Assembly: GCA_016806645.1 (NCBI GenBank)
Contig: JACSYO010001675.1
Coordinates: forward strand, 551,001-615,000
Direction: 5' to 3'
DNA length: 64,000 nucleotides
From: Ophiodon elongatus
Lineage: Eukaryota > Chordata > Actinopteri > Perciformes > Hexagrammidae
The notes below the pieces were generated by a model, which was not told the origin of the DNA, ran no database searches, and saw only the letters and a list, made by a program, of their open reading frames with translations. A program made the translations under genes and the position numbers. How positions within the stretch are numbered: the stretch's first letter is position 1; every line of letters starts with the position of its first letter. Shown piece after piece: positions 1 to 12,122 of this stretch.

Positions 1-1021
1 TTATTCCCAGCTTTATTACAATAATGTTTTGAGCCAGGTTTGGGGCTTGTGGAACTTACAGGCAGGTCAGAGTTGGTGTCCCAACAACTCAAGAGAATGC
101 CCTGGATAGAAAATCAGAGAAAGGCTCCATCTGCACAACTGTCCATCCTGTATACACAGAGGAGACTGTCCTACAGTGGCAGAAGACCAGTGATGGGCAC
201 AGTCAGAGAGTCCTTGTCCCGAGACCCACAGCTGTGGGTGATGATAACAAGTACATGGGGGTGAATGGACACCTCTGACCAGATGCTGGGAACCAACTCT
301 GTGCATAGAAAAACAAAGAGATGGCCCATAAGTTTTTCACCACCTTTATTGTGCACAAGGAGCTCAGCATGAGGCAGCAGCAGAGGCCTGTGTGCATAGC
401 TGCTCGGTGTGCCACTAAGGCCACTCTCTTGTCCCCACAAGCAAACACTGGCAAAAGACAAAAGGCCAGCCTGGGGAAGAAGGTGGGGGGAAGGTGTGGG
501 AGATGGAGGGAGGTGGGGGGAAGGTGGGTGAGGTGTACTCTCTGCCATGAAAGCACTCCCTGGATGTGTCAGGAGTGTAATGTTGGGCTCTGTTTTCAGC
601 TGGACAGGAACTGCTTCAGGGACTACCACTGCAGCTAAAGAACGCCTGGAAATGGACACATATAACAACTTGTAACATGGACACTGAAAGCTCTAGGCAA
701 ACACAACTGTTTGAGAAGATGTAAAATAGGTTAAGGTTCATTTTTGTAATCTCAAAAGTTTTGTTCATAATCATTACAATTGTTTATGAAGATAAAACTA
801 ATGAAAATTGAAATGCGTTTGTTTACTTTTTGGTTATTACACACTGTTATAAGCTATTATAACATGTAATAATGACAAATACTTGCCAGATTTTGAAAGT
901 GTAATTTATCCTGAAAAAAAGAGCGAAGAAATTTTACAAAAAGGACATTTTCTGTATTTTTTATTGACAAAAAAAGACAAAAAAGACAAGGCGGCCTGTC
1001 ATAATTACAGTACTAAAAGGG
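1..1021 (+). mobile_element. piggyBac-type DNA transposon, 3' part
   Basis: The stretch carries a decayed piggyBac transposase C-terminus followed by about 380 bp of AT-rich non-coding DNA ending in AAAAGGG at 1015-1021, immediately followed by TTAA (1022-1025). piggyBac elements insert at TTAA and have CCC/GGG termini, so this is read as the right end. The left end lies outside the window. Bases 1-147 show no clear protein similarity. Family assignment follows the transposase remnant; the exact right boundary is an inference. Confidence 0.6.
148..638 (+). pseudogene. piggyBac transposase C-terminal remnant
   Basis: Translation in shifting frames gives the conserved late part of piggyBac transposases. 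About 190-260 reads PTAVGDDNKYMGG, matching the family block around 'DYNK(Y/F)MGGVD'. From 274 the frame shifts to SDQMLGTNSVHRKTKRWP. About 528-635 reads a cysteine-rich zinc ribbon (RCTLCHES, CQECNVGLC, CFRDYHC), as at the end of PGBD-like proteins, closed by a stop at 636. At least two frameshifts separate these blocks, and the N-terminal and catalytic DDD parts are absent from the window. This is a dead copy. A G-rich repeat (about 482-532) has expanded between the core and the zinc ribbon. Recognition is by motif only. Confidence 0.65.
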
Positions 1022-1382
1022 TTAAGCTGTTGTAACTCAACTGTACTTTGTCAAAACTGTCCCAAAGTTGACATGCTTGATGAGAGTCATAGCTTGAAGA
1101 CTTCTGCATGCCAATATTAACTCATAGTCATAGCGCCACCTACTGTGAAACCATGGCCATACCCAGGGTTTCAAAAATACAGAGGTCCAAACACTGAGCA
1201 CACTAGTGGGGGTTCAGGGTGAGACCTTCTGCAGCCCATAGATGTGGTTTCCCTTCTCTAAACACATCTATTTAAAAATGTCTGGAGAGCTAAAATGAGC
1301 TAACAATAGTTTTAAAGCCATGTCAGTAGACATTAGTATAAATGACCTGAAAAGCAGTAAACGTTGAGATTCAGGTTGGATG
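1022..1382. other. unassigned stretch
   Basis: Non-coding sequence between a piggyBac right end and an hAT element. No open frame or family-specific motif was recognised. A short 'agcgccacctactg' phrase near 1130 recurs in the hairpin-ended repeats at 34.6 kb and 46.4 kb, so part of it may be an old repeat scrap. Confidence 0.4.
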
Positions 1383-1390
1383 ATCTAAAC

Positions 1391-2218
1391 CAGCGATTTT
1401 CAACCACTGTGCCGCGCGCGGCACACCAGTGTGCCGTGAGAGATTGTCAGGTGTGCTGTGGGAAAATGTCCAATTTCACTTAATCAGTCCAAAAAAATAT
1501 AATTCAGTTGCCGCAAATAATTTGCCATTGTTGAGCATCTGAGCCTGCAATATAGTGGCTGGCCTAGTAATTAAATACTCTTCCATGCCAGTGGGTGGCA
1601 GTAGGTAGTGCAATAATTACCTTGTTAATTTAAGATAGTAGAATTAAATGATGCGAGGGAGAGGTTGTAGTGAAGAACGGCGATGGAGAAATATTTCAAA
1701 AAGAAAAATCCAGACTCTGAACTGGGCCCTGGGCAACCGTCTAAACAGAGGAAAAGCCCAGTACGAGTGGTGGTAAAAAAAAAGAAAAAACTGTGAGCTT
1801 GAGGCAGTACAGTGAAAGTTATCTTTCGTTTGGATTCACTTTCACTGGGGATCCGACTGCACCGATTCCGTTATGCTTGGTTTGTGGGGAAAAGCTATCA
1901 AACAGCGCCATGGTCCCAAGCAAGCTGAAACGTCATCTCGAGACGAAACACCGTCACTTAGCAACAAGAACAGGGACTATTGTGTTCGCCTGCGCACACA
2001 AACTGAGAAACAGGTAACTTTTATGAGGAAATCCACAAATGTGTCTGAGAAAGCTCTCAAAGCTAGCTACTTAGTAGCTGAACTGGTAGCCAAATCAAAA
2101 AGCCCACACACTGTCACTTGTCAGCATATATGCTGTATTATGCTACAATGTGACATTTTGTAACGATTTTTTTATTGTAAAAAATGTGCCGCGGCTCAAA
2201 AAAGGTTGAAAAACACTG
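1391..2218 (+). mobile_element. non-autonomous hAT element, 828 bp
   Basis: The element starts CAGCGATTTTCAACC and ends GGTTGAAAAACACTG, imperfect terminal inverted repeats of hAT type. It is flanked by a perfect 8-bp duplication ATCTAAAC (1383-1390 and 2219-2226), the size made by hAT transposases. The interior keeps only the N-terminal coding part of a BED-finger transposase, so it is an internally deleted derivative. Both boundaries are exact from the sequence. Confidence 0.87.
1683..2163 (+). pseudogene. BED-finger hAT transposase N-terminal remnant
   Basis: An ATG at 1683 opens MEKYFKKKNPDSE followed by a lysine-rich tract. An A-run near 1776-1789 causes a frame slip, after which 1796-2017 reads RQYSESYLSFGFTFTGDP, then CLVCGEKLSN and KRHLETKHRHL. 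This C-x2-C...H-x3-5-H layout is the BED zinc finger of the ZBED/FAM200-like transposase group. A further slip moves the frame to one reading RLRTQTEKQVTFMRKS and SYLVAELVAKSK up to about 2100. The catalytic domain and dimerisation region are missing. The family normally has a protein of several hundred residues; fewer than 150 remain. Domesticated ZBED genes were considered, but the frameshifts and TIR context argue for a transposon remnant. Confidence 0.65.
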
Positions 2219-2226
2219 ATCTAAAC

Positions 2227-4085
2227 TACATTCTACATAAAACAGTTCAAAAAATATCTGCAAATAAAACCTCACAGTGTTTAATTTAAGTGTTTGACAG
2301 CAAATGTACCCCATGTTTTTCTTTCAACGCCTGTATTCACTGCACGTCCTTTTCTCTTTGATGCCTCACTTGTCCCCCTTGCCCACATGTATTACTATAT
2401 TACTGTAAGACCCTCCAGCACAAACACACAGTTGGTTCAGAGACCTGCATGTACTTCGACAGTCTCCTATGTTACAAACACTGTAGCACATTTGCAAATA
2501 TTACATTTTTAGTTGTTTCTTTTAAATCTTCACAGGCTTCCATCTAAAATAGTATTCAGAGATTCACTCAAAACATTCAAGGTTTAAGCCCCTGCAGAAT
2601 TATGTGACGAACGACGCTGCTCCATGCATGAAATATCGTCTAACGCAGTGTCTGATGGTCAAGAAAGTGCAAGGTCGCGTCAACCATACGCAAAGGTGTG
2701 AGGGCCCGACCAATGCTGCTAGCAGCTTCAATATTTAACTTGTATTTGAACTGTGTATGTTTTATTGTCTTTTATTTTATCTAGGGATGATTAAAGTCGT
2801 CCATCTATTGATCTATTATTGCATTTTTTCACAATAACCTGCACTTTATCATGTTTTAGCTACCATAGGAGCATCTAAGACGGCATTTGTGAAGTATTTT
2901 TCTAAACATGGGGGCACCAGGTGGGAAGGTCTACTTCTTTGATTAAATCTTCCCAAATAATATACATTTACTCACTTTAACTTTAGATCCTGCCCCTCTC
3001 CAATGTGATTGAATGACAAGGTGACATTGATAAGTGCAATGTTTTACATTTTTTTAACTACACAAGTTAGCTGTCTTTTTGCGTTCAAATCAGCCTCTAT
3101 CACTCAGACAAAAGATTGAGGAGCAGAATATGAACAACAAAACAATTAAAAGTTTCTCTGTAGAAAATATTCACATTTTTGTCTTTCTCCAAATCAGATT
3201 GAGACCAATTTCTTAGTCATTTCATGCATGTCATTTAATGCATGTCAAAGTAATAACTCCCTCATATCTTGTGCATTTTATAAAAGATTTTCAGTAACCA
3301 CTGAGACGAGACTGCCAGTTATAGTAAATTGCTGCAATTTATATGAATCATATGATCAAATATGTTTGGACATTTCCATCTTCAAATAAAATATGCCAAG
3401 TGAGGGACTGAGAAGTCATAGGCTGTTTACTCTCTAATTAGACAATTCCCTTATAGATATGGCCACAAAAACATTTTACTGCAGACGGGGTCATCTTTTG
3501 CCTTGCTTTCCACTTTGATCCATTGTGCTGGCAGCCATTCAGAGTCTGTCTGTGTGTCTAGGCTGGTTAGAATGACCTCCGCTAATCGCTTGTCTGAAGG
3601 GGAGGAGCAGGATGAAAACAAGACTTTGCCCCTGACTCATGCCTTCTGTGCCAGCATAATGCTGACCATCCAAGTGTTTGTCCTTGTACTTGCATGAGTC
3701 TCCATGTGTGCACATATCATCATGTTTGATCATTAATGTCAAGTACAATATAAATACTAATACATTTTTACGTAGTCTTAAATGGAATATATATATATAT
3801 ATATATGGTATAAATAGTTTAATTTTATACTCATATATGATGGTATTACATGATATGACGATACATTCCATTATAGGTGATATTACACTATTGAGTAAAA
3901 CAAAGAACATTCTCCTAGATAATGACTTGCAGAATGACCCTGAGGTATGTGATAGTTTTTTTCATAACAAAATACTTAATGGCATTCATACTTCATTCAT
4001 ACTGTGGTATTATACTCACTTGCAGGTATAGCTTTGGCTATAGTTAAGACGAGAAGAAAATATATTGAGGGATTATCACAGATTT
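2227..4085. other. unassigned stretch
   Basis: No gene, RNA or repeat family was recognised. Open frames are short and without familiar motifs. An AT dinucleotide run lies at about 3788-3806. Around 2750-2815 the text 'tctagggatgattaaagtcgtccatctatt' resembles a LINE 3' end plus short TCTA tail, but is too short to assign. Confidence 0.4.
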
Positions 4086-4086
4086 G

Positions 4087-4235
4087 TTGCCGTGGCTTAG
4101 TGGTGAGCATGGTCATCCTTCAATCAGAGGATTGGTGGTTCGATCCCTGGCTCCGCTTGCTCATGTCGATGTGTCCTTGGGCAAGACACTTAACCCCAAA
4201 CTAGAAAAGAGATATACAAGTACAGGTCCATTTGT
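4087..4235 (+). mobile_element. tRNA-derived SINE, internally deleted
   Basis: The head has RNA polymerase III promoter-like boxes: TGGCTTAGTGGT (box A) and GGTTCGATCCC (box B). Next comes the family body 'gtccttgggcaagacacttaacccc', then a jump straight to the 3' end 'agaaaagagatatacaagtacaggtccattt'. Compared with the fuller copy at 47941-48207, about 100 bp of the middle is missing. It is a SINE, not a tRNA gene: there is no complete cloverleaf and the same head recurs in the window. Confidence 0.75.
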
Positions 4236-6474
4236 TTCTGTATAGCCAGGATAGTGTTTCAATTGACTGATGTGATTATATTTAGAAAACACAGGCATAA
4301 CAACTTATTCATAAATGAGCATTTATTTAAAAAACAAAGATTCAACCGGAAACAGAGTCTGGATTATAGATGAGGTAATGGCGCTCCACACACTTCTCCA
4401 TATGGCAGAAAGCTTATTGCTTAGATAAACGGACAGGATTGTGAAAACGCCATATTTTGTTTGGGCCGAATTCAATGAGACATCCTGGTGAGCCGGGGAG
4501 GTAGAGAAGGGAGAGGAATGGGCTTTTTGAGAATTGTTAATTGTTTTAATCTATCAAGCAATGCTGAGAGAAATGGAGGTGGCCCTATCTCACCAATGCT
4601 CTCTCTTCTCACCGTTGCTTTGTTATGCTTCGCCTCAGCATTTCCTCTGAGGGTAGATGGCATTGAAACTCCCAACACACCCAAGTTGTTTGCAGCTGCA
4701 GCTAACTGTGCTCTCAGTTGAGATATTTAGAAAAAAACATGGCAGAAAAAAATCACCAGGAGGGGGCAGCAATAGCCCATCACGCTGCAGTGGTCATCGC
4801 TAGCAGGAACTCCCAGCGAAGAGATTACGGCAGTGAATTCAGGAAGCTGATGTACCGTACTCTGATGAAATATTGTCTCCCATAGTAGTGGGCAGAGCCT
4901 GTGTGAGTTAGAACATTTTTGTACATTTACAAATTACATAGTTTCCCTTTAATATAATGTAAATGCTTTCACTCATCTGGGCGTGTTGAAGGTTACCCAG
5001 GTAAGTGACACTGCCTGTACATTTTTATTCAACAATGCTGTCAAATCACTAACAAGGTCAAACTGTAGCCAAGCACACATCAGATCGTATGTGGATGAAC
5101 TCTTTCAATCCAACCCAGCTCTTTCGTAACATTATATAAGGTTATGCCAACTGCACAGACTTACGCACTGTTACATATTTGCCCAGCTAAGGGTTGGTAA
5201 AAGAGTCCAGCGCACTGTGTCACATTTATTGATCCCTCCTCTTCCAAGCACAATCTCCCATATACACACTGGTCTTTTCCCACATAGTATTCTGACGGCA
5301 GTGGGGGAAAACAACACTAACACAATACAGTTCTACTCAAAAAACATTCCCGCAAGTTTCAAGCTTATTTTCAACTTCATTTTGAAAATGTTAAGTTTGA
5401 TTAAACTATTGGTCATTTCCCACTGCACCTGAATCATAGTTCATAGGTGCCTGTTATTACAACCTAAAAAATGACCATAGAGTTGAATCAACACATCACC
5501 GTGTTCAAGGATAACCTCATCTAACATTGCATAATATCACTCTGTCAACAAATCCTGCATGTTGCCTCTGGCCCTTGTGAAAGACAAGTCAGTTGTAGCC
5601 CACTTGGACACGTGCAGGAGTCAATGAATAATTATGAACTTAAAATCTTGAGGTGCTAGTCAGAATTTAGGAATATGAAAATATTGTTTCCCAGATAACA
5701 CCATTGAGAATATGCATTTTGTATTTAAATCCAGGTAGGAGGTATCACTAGTTAAAAGGTTTTAGATGCCACACCAGTCCTGTGATGTGTGCTTAAACAA
5801 GCTGCGTAAGGTGTCCAGCTGTCTATTGCTCTTGTTAGCCAATCAATACTAATTCAACTTTAATGAGTAACAATTCAGATTTGTAAAGGAGTTTGAGTTT
5901 TAGGCTCTACACATGTAGCATTGGGTTTGTGTTTTCTTAATATTAAAACATTATTTTAAATAAACCTTTTGCTTCATGTCACAAAAGGGAGTTTTCATAA
6001 CATCTGACCTTGTGGAGCACAATGTCAAATTCAGTTAAGATGTTGGCACACAGTGCCAGTCTTCTTGGTTATTGTGCCTTATTTAACAGCAATCTCAGAC
6101 AATGTCTACTTTTAGACTGATATGGCCTGTTTACTGAGTACACATCTGGCATTGGTATGGGGACTTGTGCTGTGGAACATTCCAGTTAATCCATTCACAG
6201 AATATATGGCATACTGAGAATGCGATACCTGGAAAATAAAGCTGGCACAGAGTAAAAGGATTATCATCGTTGATATGTGGTGAAGTTGAAAACATGCTAT
6301 GGGCAGGATTTCATGTCTTTCCACCATCAAATGGGAAAGTCATAAGGTGGGAATTTCGTAAATACTTCTGGGAAAGTTTCTTGAGAAGAATCTGAACCCA
6401 CATCTTGATGTGAAACAGTAATTAACTTTGTGTATGTGAAACTTATGTTTATGTAATGATGTATATCTAAACAT
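4236..6474. other. unassigned stretch
   Basis: No gene or repeat family recognised. An open frame of 77 codons at 4488-4721 has no known motif and no support from context. 4740-4800 has a phrase 'aggagggggcagcaatagcc', typical of fish repeats, but it could not be placed in a family. Confidence 0.4.
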
Positions 6475-6730
6475 TCAATTCAATTTATTTTGTATAGCCC
6501 AAAATCACAAATTACAAATTCTCCTCAGAGGGCTTTACAATCTGTACACATACGACATCCTCTGTCCCCTCACATCGGTTCAGGAAAAACTCCCCCAAAA
6601 AAACTTTAAGGGCTGAAAAAGACAAACAAAGGAGGATCCCTCTATCAGGCTGGATAGAAGTACAATAGATGTCATGTGTACAGAATTAACAACATAACAG
6701 AGTTACAACACATTTAATGCATTGACAGAC
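6475..6730 (-). mobile_element. L2-like LINE, 3' UTR fragment
   Basis: The plus-strand text runs from ATTCAATTCAATTTATTTTGTATAGC through 'cccaaaatcacaaattacaaat', 'gagggctttacaatctgtacacatacgacatcctctg' and 'agtacaatagatgtcatgtgtacagaatt'. It is the reverse complement of the 3' UTR and terminal AATT-rich tail of the L2-like LINE at 60051-63782. It is 5'-truncated to its last ~250 bp, as is usual for LINE insertions. No coding sequence remains. Confidence 0.8.
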
Positions 6731-8245
6731 ATTATTCATAACATTGTAGTATTCGTTTCGGAAAATATGATACAATGCAGTCATAGTGTAGATTCTCAAA
6801 ATTGGCTAATCCTAAAGTTAGATGTTAATGAAAAACAATTAAACTTGGCAAAATGGGTTGCAGTGTACATTACAGTACAATTATTATTATTTTCTTTCAA
6901 TTTTCTTTTAGTATTGATACTATAATTGCACTTCCATAATGTTGGGGGACTTTACATAAGAAAAAGGCTGGTCAAAATATAAGCAGTAGAGCCAGAGATA
7001 ACCTGTTTTTTGTCCCCAAAGTTCTGTTACACCTGCATTGTCGGTACAATACTCTCTAGTGCCACCACTGTACACTGAAAATAGACAAGAAATATAATCA
7101 TTCTGGTTATTGACTATTTGTGGGTTACACAACTAGCACCTTACATGTTACAAAATAAATTGCACACAGTTCAAAATTAATTACTCTTTCCGCCTTTTGT
7201 CTACAGATTTGATCACAGGCCAAATATCTGTAAATGAATGTATAGAGGGTATTTTCATCATTACAGGGATATAAGACTGAGAGTGAGTTGTGTGAAATTA
7301 TGTACTAACTGCAAAACAAAACAAACCTATAATCCTGTTTATTTATTCATGGTTTATTATTATTTTTAATATGGGAGAAACCTTTTCTCAGTTTTGTAAC
7401 GACAGTTTCCATCAACATCTTGAGCCCCCTTTTCACAAAGAAAAGAAAACTCATGTTTGCTTTGTGAGTAGCAGTTACTGTTTGCACTATAATCATTGAT
7501 GTACAAACAACAATCTAAATTAAACTAAATAACTAAAGAAAACCTCTAATCTCAGAAGAGCAATGACCGCAAGGGCAAATCAGGTTGTAACATTTAACGG
7601 GTACCAGAAGTGCAGCAACCAGGTCTGCCAAGTCGAGCTATATCCAAGACTGGCAGCTGTAGAAAAGGACCGGTATTACCTGACCTGTATTAAAAGCCAA
7701 TGGAATCTTGTGAAAAATTCAAACAGTTACTGTGGAGAATATTATTTACGCAAGACAGGGCCTGATTATGTAGATTACGTCTGATGTTAAGGTGGAGATT
7801 GTGGTATCAACAGGTAAGTACACTGAACAAATTAAGTCAAAATGAAAACTCACAGCGAGACTGCTGTAAAACCCTTGAATCAAGTATAAACTCAGCTTCA
7901 CCTACACTGTAACAAATTGCTGTAAAAATACAAGAAATTCTCAACTGTAATGTACTGTTCAGTGTAAATACAGTTGAATACAGTTAAATCCAACAAAAGT
8001 TGACGCCTTGGAAGAAAACACTGTTTACAGCGCGCTACTGTCCAGTCTTGCAGTATTTTTTACTTTTTCAGTGGACTTTAAGTCTGCCCATTACTCTTCA
8101 AAACCACATTGCATCAAGTGTCTACTGCTTACTTAGCACATCGTCAACGTAAAGAAAGTGAAAAGAAAGCCTTAGATATCATAGATCAGTGCTTTTATTT
8201 GAGAAGACGATTTTCAACGGAAAGACCTGTCTTTCAACGGAAAAG
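6731..8245. other. unassigned stretch
   Basis: No gene recognised. An open frame at 7563-7784 (73 codons) has no known motif. From about 7903 the text 'acactgtaacaaattgctgtaaaaatac' resembles the TIR region of common fish 'CACTGTAAAAA' non-autonomous elements; similar TACAGTA-rich sequence resumes at 12.9-13.2 kb. 8210-8245 holds a near-perfect ~20-bp tandem duplication (TTTCAACGGAAAGA...). Confidence 0.4.
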
Positions 8246-10386
8246 ACTCCCACCTCCGGAAGAACTTCTCACACATCCCGAGGGAGGCTGGGGACATGGA
8301 ATCCGAGTGGACCATGTTCAAAGCCTCTATTGTGGACGCGGCCGCTAGGAACTGTTAATGTTCAAAATCTTTGGGCGGACTTGGAAGAGAATTTCTGGAT
8401 TCAGTAGGTTATAATAAAAATCAATTTAATAAAAGTTGGCAACATAGTGCATAATCCTCAGCTGAGGGTCCATAAACCAATGGCAGGCCACAGCCTTTCA
8501 ACAGTTGCCTGTAAAAGCAGCCTGAAGAGAGTTAACTGTCTGTGCACATTGACCTAAGAGAGCCTCGAACTGACCAGTACATTTGATAATATAGTCCAGT
8601 AAAAATGTGCATCGTCGCCTCTCATTGGCTCAGTTTTGTAGCGTGGATTTGGTTAAAGTTTTATGATAGTAGAATCGATGATTTCGGTTGGTTTAGAGCT
8701 GGTGCAAAGGTCTCTCCCAGACCTACCGGCACTTGAAGTCATCTCTCCACCATCTCGTAAAGTTGAGCATCTCCACTCCTCATGAGGAGATGCTTATCAG
8801 TTCTGCAGATCAGTGTGGTTCATGGGCCTCTCTTCCTCATCCCCCACCCCTATCTCATTCCATGCATACCTGAACTAAGTCTAAGTAAGAAACTCAATGT
8901 GGCTTTCTTCTATGTCACGCATACTCCTTGCCATAAAGCTCGCTATTCTTTATTAATTATCCTTTTTAAGTATCGTAATTTATACATAGACATTCCTTAT
9001 TTACAAGTGTAAGTCATATTATATTATTACAACCTAACAGAACTGTGGTCGGAAAGTCACCGGTGCCTGTCGTGGCGGCAACCCGAGAACCTGGTGGTGG
9101 ACACCGGGGGTGAGGGAAGCCGCCAAGCTAAAGAAGGAGGCCTTTCGGGCCTGGTTGGCTCAGGGGTCTCCTGAAGCAGCTGAGAGATACCGGCAGGCCA
9201 GAAGGGCTGCAGCTGCGGTGATCGCGGATGCTAAAACTCGGGCATGAGAGGAGTTCGGGGAGGCCATGGAGAAGGACTTTCGGTTGGCCTCAACGGAAGT
9301 TCTGGCAAACCATCCGACGGCTCAGGAAGGGAAAGCAGGGCCTACCCCAGGCTGTGCTCAGCACGAGGGGGGAGCTGCTGACCCGGACGGGGTACATCAT
9401 CGGGCGGTGCAAAGAGCACTTTGAGGAACTCCTAAACCCGGCCAACATGTCCTCTAGAGAGGAGGCAGCGCCTGAAGACTTGGGGGGGCAGATCCCTGGC
9501 AGATGCCACTAAGGTAGTCAAAAAGCTCCGTGGTGGCAAGGTGCCGGGGGTGAATGAGATCCGCCCTGATGCTGAAGGCGCTGGACATTGTTGGGCTGTC
9601 TTGGCAGACACGCCTTTTCAATGTCGCATGGGGGTCGGGAACAGTGCCCATGGACTGGCAGACCGGGGTGGTGGTTCCCATTTTCAAAAATGGGGACCGT
9701 AGAGTGTGCTCGAATTTATCGGGGTATCACACTACTCAGCCTCCCAGGGAAAGCTTATGCCAGGGTGTTGGAAAGGAGGCTCCGACCGATTGTCGAACCT
9801 CAGATTCAAGAGGAGCAGTGTGGATTTCGTCCCGGTCGTGCAGCTCGACCAGCTCTTTACCCTCGCAAGACTACTGGAGGGGTCCTGGGAGCTTGCCCAA
9901 CCAGTCTACATGTGTTTTGTGTACTTGGAGAAGGCGTCCCTCGGGGGGTTTTGTGGGGGGTGCTGCGGGAGTATGGGGTGCCGGACCCATTACAACGGGC
10001 CATCCGGTCTCTGTACGGCCGCGGTAGGAGCTGTGTTCGTATTCTCGGCAATAAGTCAGACACATTCCCGGTGAGTGTTGACCTCCGCCAGGGCTGCCCT
10101 TTATCACCGGTCCTGTTCGTGACTTTCATGGACAGGATATCTAGGTGCAGCCGGGGAGAGGAGAACGTCAGGTTCGGGGGTCTCAGGATTGCCTTTCTTC
10201 TGTTCGCAGATGATGTGGTCCTGTTGGCCTCTTCGAACCATGACCTCCAGCATTCACTGGGGCGATTTGCAGCCGAGTGTGAAGCGGCGGGGATGAGGGT
10301 AAGCACCTCCAAATCTGAGGCCATGGTGCTCTGCCGAAAACCGGTGGATTGCTCCCTCTAGGTGGGCACAGAGTGCCTACCTCAAG
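8246..10386 (+). mobile_element. RTE/I-like LINE, left arm of inverted pair
   Basis: 5'-truncated plus-strand copy of the LINE seen full-length at 13219-16555. It begins in the late endonuclease region (8246-8352, translating through PREAG and ESEWTMFKASIVD), is interrupted by a 687-bp solo LTR, and resumes at 9044 with the linker (RGGNPRTRWWTPG) and reverse transcriptase. RT motifs readable in shifting frames include CFV-L-EK near 9910, RQGCPLSPVLF near 10085 and LLFADDVVLLAS near 10200. Frameshifts are frequent. A 10-bp deletion at about 9935 removes the FDR part of RT motif A, including its catalytic aspartate. The 3' region and tail are missing; it runs directly into the opposite arm. Not functional. 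Confidence 0.8.
8353..9039. mobile_element. solo LTR, 687 bp, inside a LINE
   Basis: The LINE sequence stops after CTAGGAAC (to 8352) and resumes with GAACTGTGGTCGG at 9040. The intervening 687 bp starts TGTTAATG and ends CCTAACA, i.e. TG...CA ends with a 5-bp inverted repeat TGTTA/TAACA. It is flanked by the 4-bp duplication GAAC (8349-8352 and 9040-9043). This is the structure of a single LTR left by recombination between the two LTRs of a retrotransposon. No internal coding sequence exists, so superfamily and strand are unknown; a 4-bp duplication would suit Gypsy-type integrases. Confidence 0.7.
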
Positions 10387-12122
10387 CCTCTTCACACTCA
10401 AATCGCCCCAGTGAAGACCCCCGAACCAGACGTTCTCCACCCCCGGCTGTGCCTAGATATCCTGTCCTTGAAAGTCACGAACAGGAATGGTGATAAAGGG
10501 CAGCCCTGGCGGAGGCCAAGACCCACCGGGAACTAACTTATTGCCGAGAATACGAACACAGCTCCTACTGCAGTCGTACAGAGACCGGATGGCCCGTTGT
10601 AATGGGTCCGGCACCCCATACTCCCGCAGCACCCCCCACAAAACCCCCCGAGGGACGCCTTCTCCAAGTCCACAAAACACATGTAGACTGGTTGGGCAAA
10701 CCCCCAGGACCCCTCCAGCAGTCTTGCGAGGGTAAAGAGCCGGTCCACTGTTCCACGACTAGAACGGAATACTTACTGCTCCTCTTGAATCTGAGGTTCG
10801 ATAATCGGTCGTAGCCAATGGGTAGGCCCTGCTTTCCCTTCCTGAGCCGTCGGATGGTTTGCCAGAACCTCCTTGAGGCCAACCGAAAGTCCTGCTCCAT
10901 GGCTTCCCCGAACTCCTCCTTTGCCCGAGTTTAAGCATCCGCGATCACCGCAGCTGCAGCCCTTCCGAAAGGCCTCCTTCTTTAGCTTGACGGCTTCCCT
11001 CACCCCCGGTGTCCACCACCGGGTTCTCGGGTTGCCGCCACGACAGGCACCGATGACTTTCCGACCACAGCTCCTACAGTCGACAATAGAGGCTTTGAAC
11101 ATGGTCCACTCGGATTCCATGTCCCCAGCCTCCCTCGGGATGTGTGAGAAGATGGTGTTCGTTATGGACAAACCATGGCTAGCACAGAAGTCCAATAGCG
11201 AGACACCACTCGGGTTCAGATCGGGCAAGCCGTTCCTCCCAATCACCCCCCGCCAGGTTTCTCTGTCATTGCCCACATGAGCGTGAAAGTCTCCCAGGAG
11301 AACTATGGAGTTGGCAGGACTCGCCCTTTCCAGGAGCCCTCCTGCCGACTCCAAGAAGGCTGGATACTCTGAACTGCTGTTTTGTGCATAGGCACAAACA
11401 ACAGTCAGAGCCTTACTCCCCGCAACCCGCAGGGAGGCAACCCTCTCGTTCTCCGGGGAAAACTCCAACACGGCGGCGCTCAGCCGGCGGCTTGTAAGTA
11501 TCCCCACTCCCGCCTGGCGCCTCTCACCCTGGGCAACTCCAGAAAAGGACAAAGTCCAAACCTTCTCCAGGATCTTGGTTCCAGAGCCAGTGCTGTGTGT
11601 GGAGGTGAAGCCAACTATATCTAGCTGGTACCGCTCCACCTCCTGCACCAGCTCTGGCTCTTTCCCTGCTAGCGAGGTGACGTTCCACCTCCCTAGAGCT
11701 AGTCTATGCTGCCGGTGATCTCCTCACCGAGGCCCCCTTCCCGGCCCACTGCCCGGTCTACATATAGCACCCGACCCCGATGCTTATCCCTGCGGATGGT
11801 GGGTCCACAGGGTAGCTGCTCCATGCTGTTTATTCGGGCTGAGCCCAACCGGGCCCCATGGGTGAAGGCCCGGCCACCAGATGCTCGCCGGCGAGCTCCC
11901 CTCCTGGGTCTGGCTCCATGAGGGTGCCCCGGTTTCCCTGGTCCGGGCGAGGTGGCTGAAGACCATGGGTTGCCGTTCAGAGTTTTTTTTAACCGCTCTT
12001 AGTCTGGGCTCTCTCCTGATACCTGTTTGCCTTGGGAGACCCTACCAGGAGCTGATGCCCCGGACAACATAGCTCCCAGGATCACTGAGCCACTCAAACT
12101 CCTCCACCACGATAAGGTGGCG
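10387..12122 (-). mobile_element. RTE/I-like LINE, right arm of inverted pair
   Basis: Minus-strand copy of the same LINE family. Its 5' end (near 12122) is the intact family start, reading CCTTATCGTGGTGGAGGAG on the minus strand. The endonuclease (about 11700-11100) keeps TSTHSTGSG, VVCAYAQNSS, LLGDF and GVIGRNGLPDLNPSG. Several internal deletions are visible relative to 13219-16555: the late endonuclease including its catalytic His block (junction near 11153), the early RT (junction near 10812), and gaps near 10390-10420. RT motif A lacks the same 10 bp (at about 10656) as the left arm. The 3' end joins the left arm's 3' end at 10386/10387. Confidence 0.8.

Noticed and set aside
171..668. 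165-codon minus-strand open frame
   Set aside because: Antisense of the piggyBac transposase remnant and Pro/Ser-rich from a G-rich repeat.
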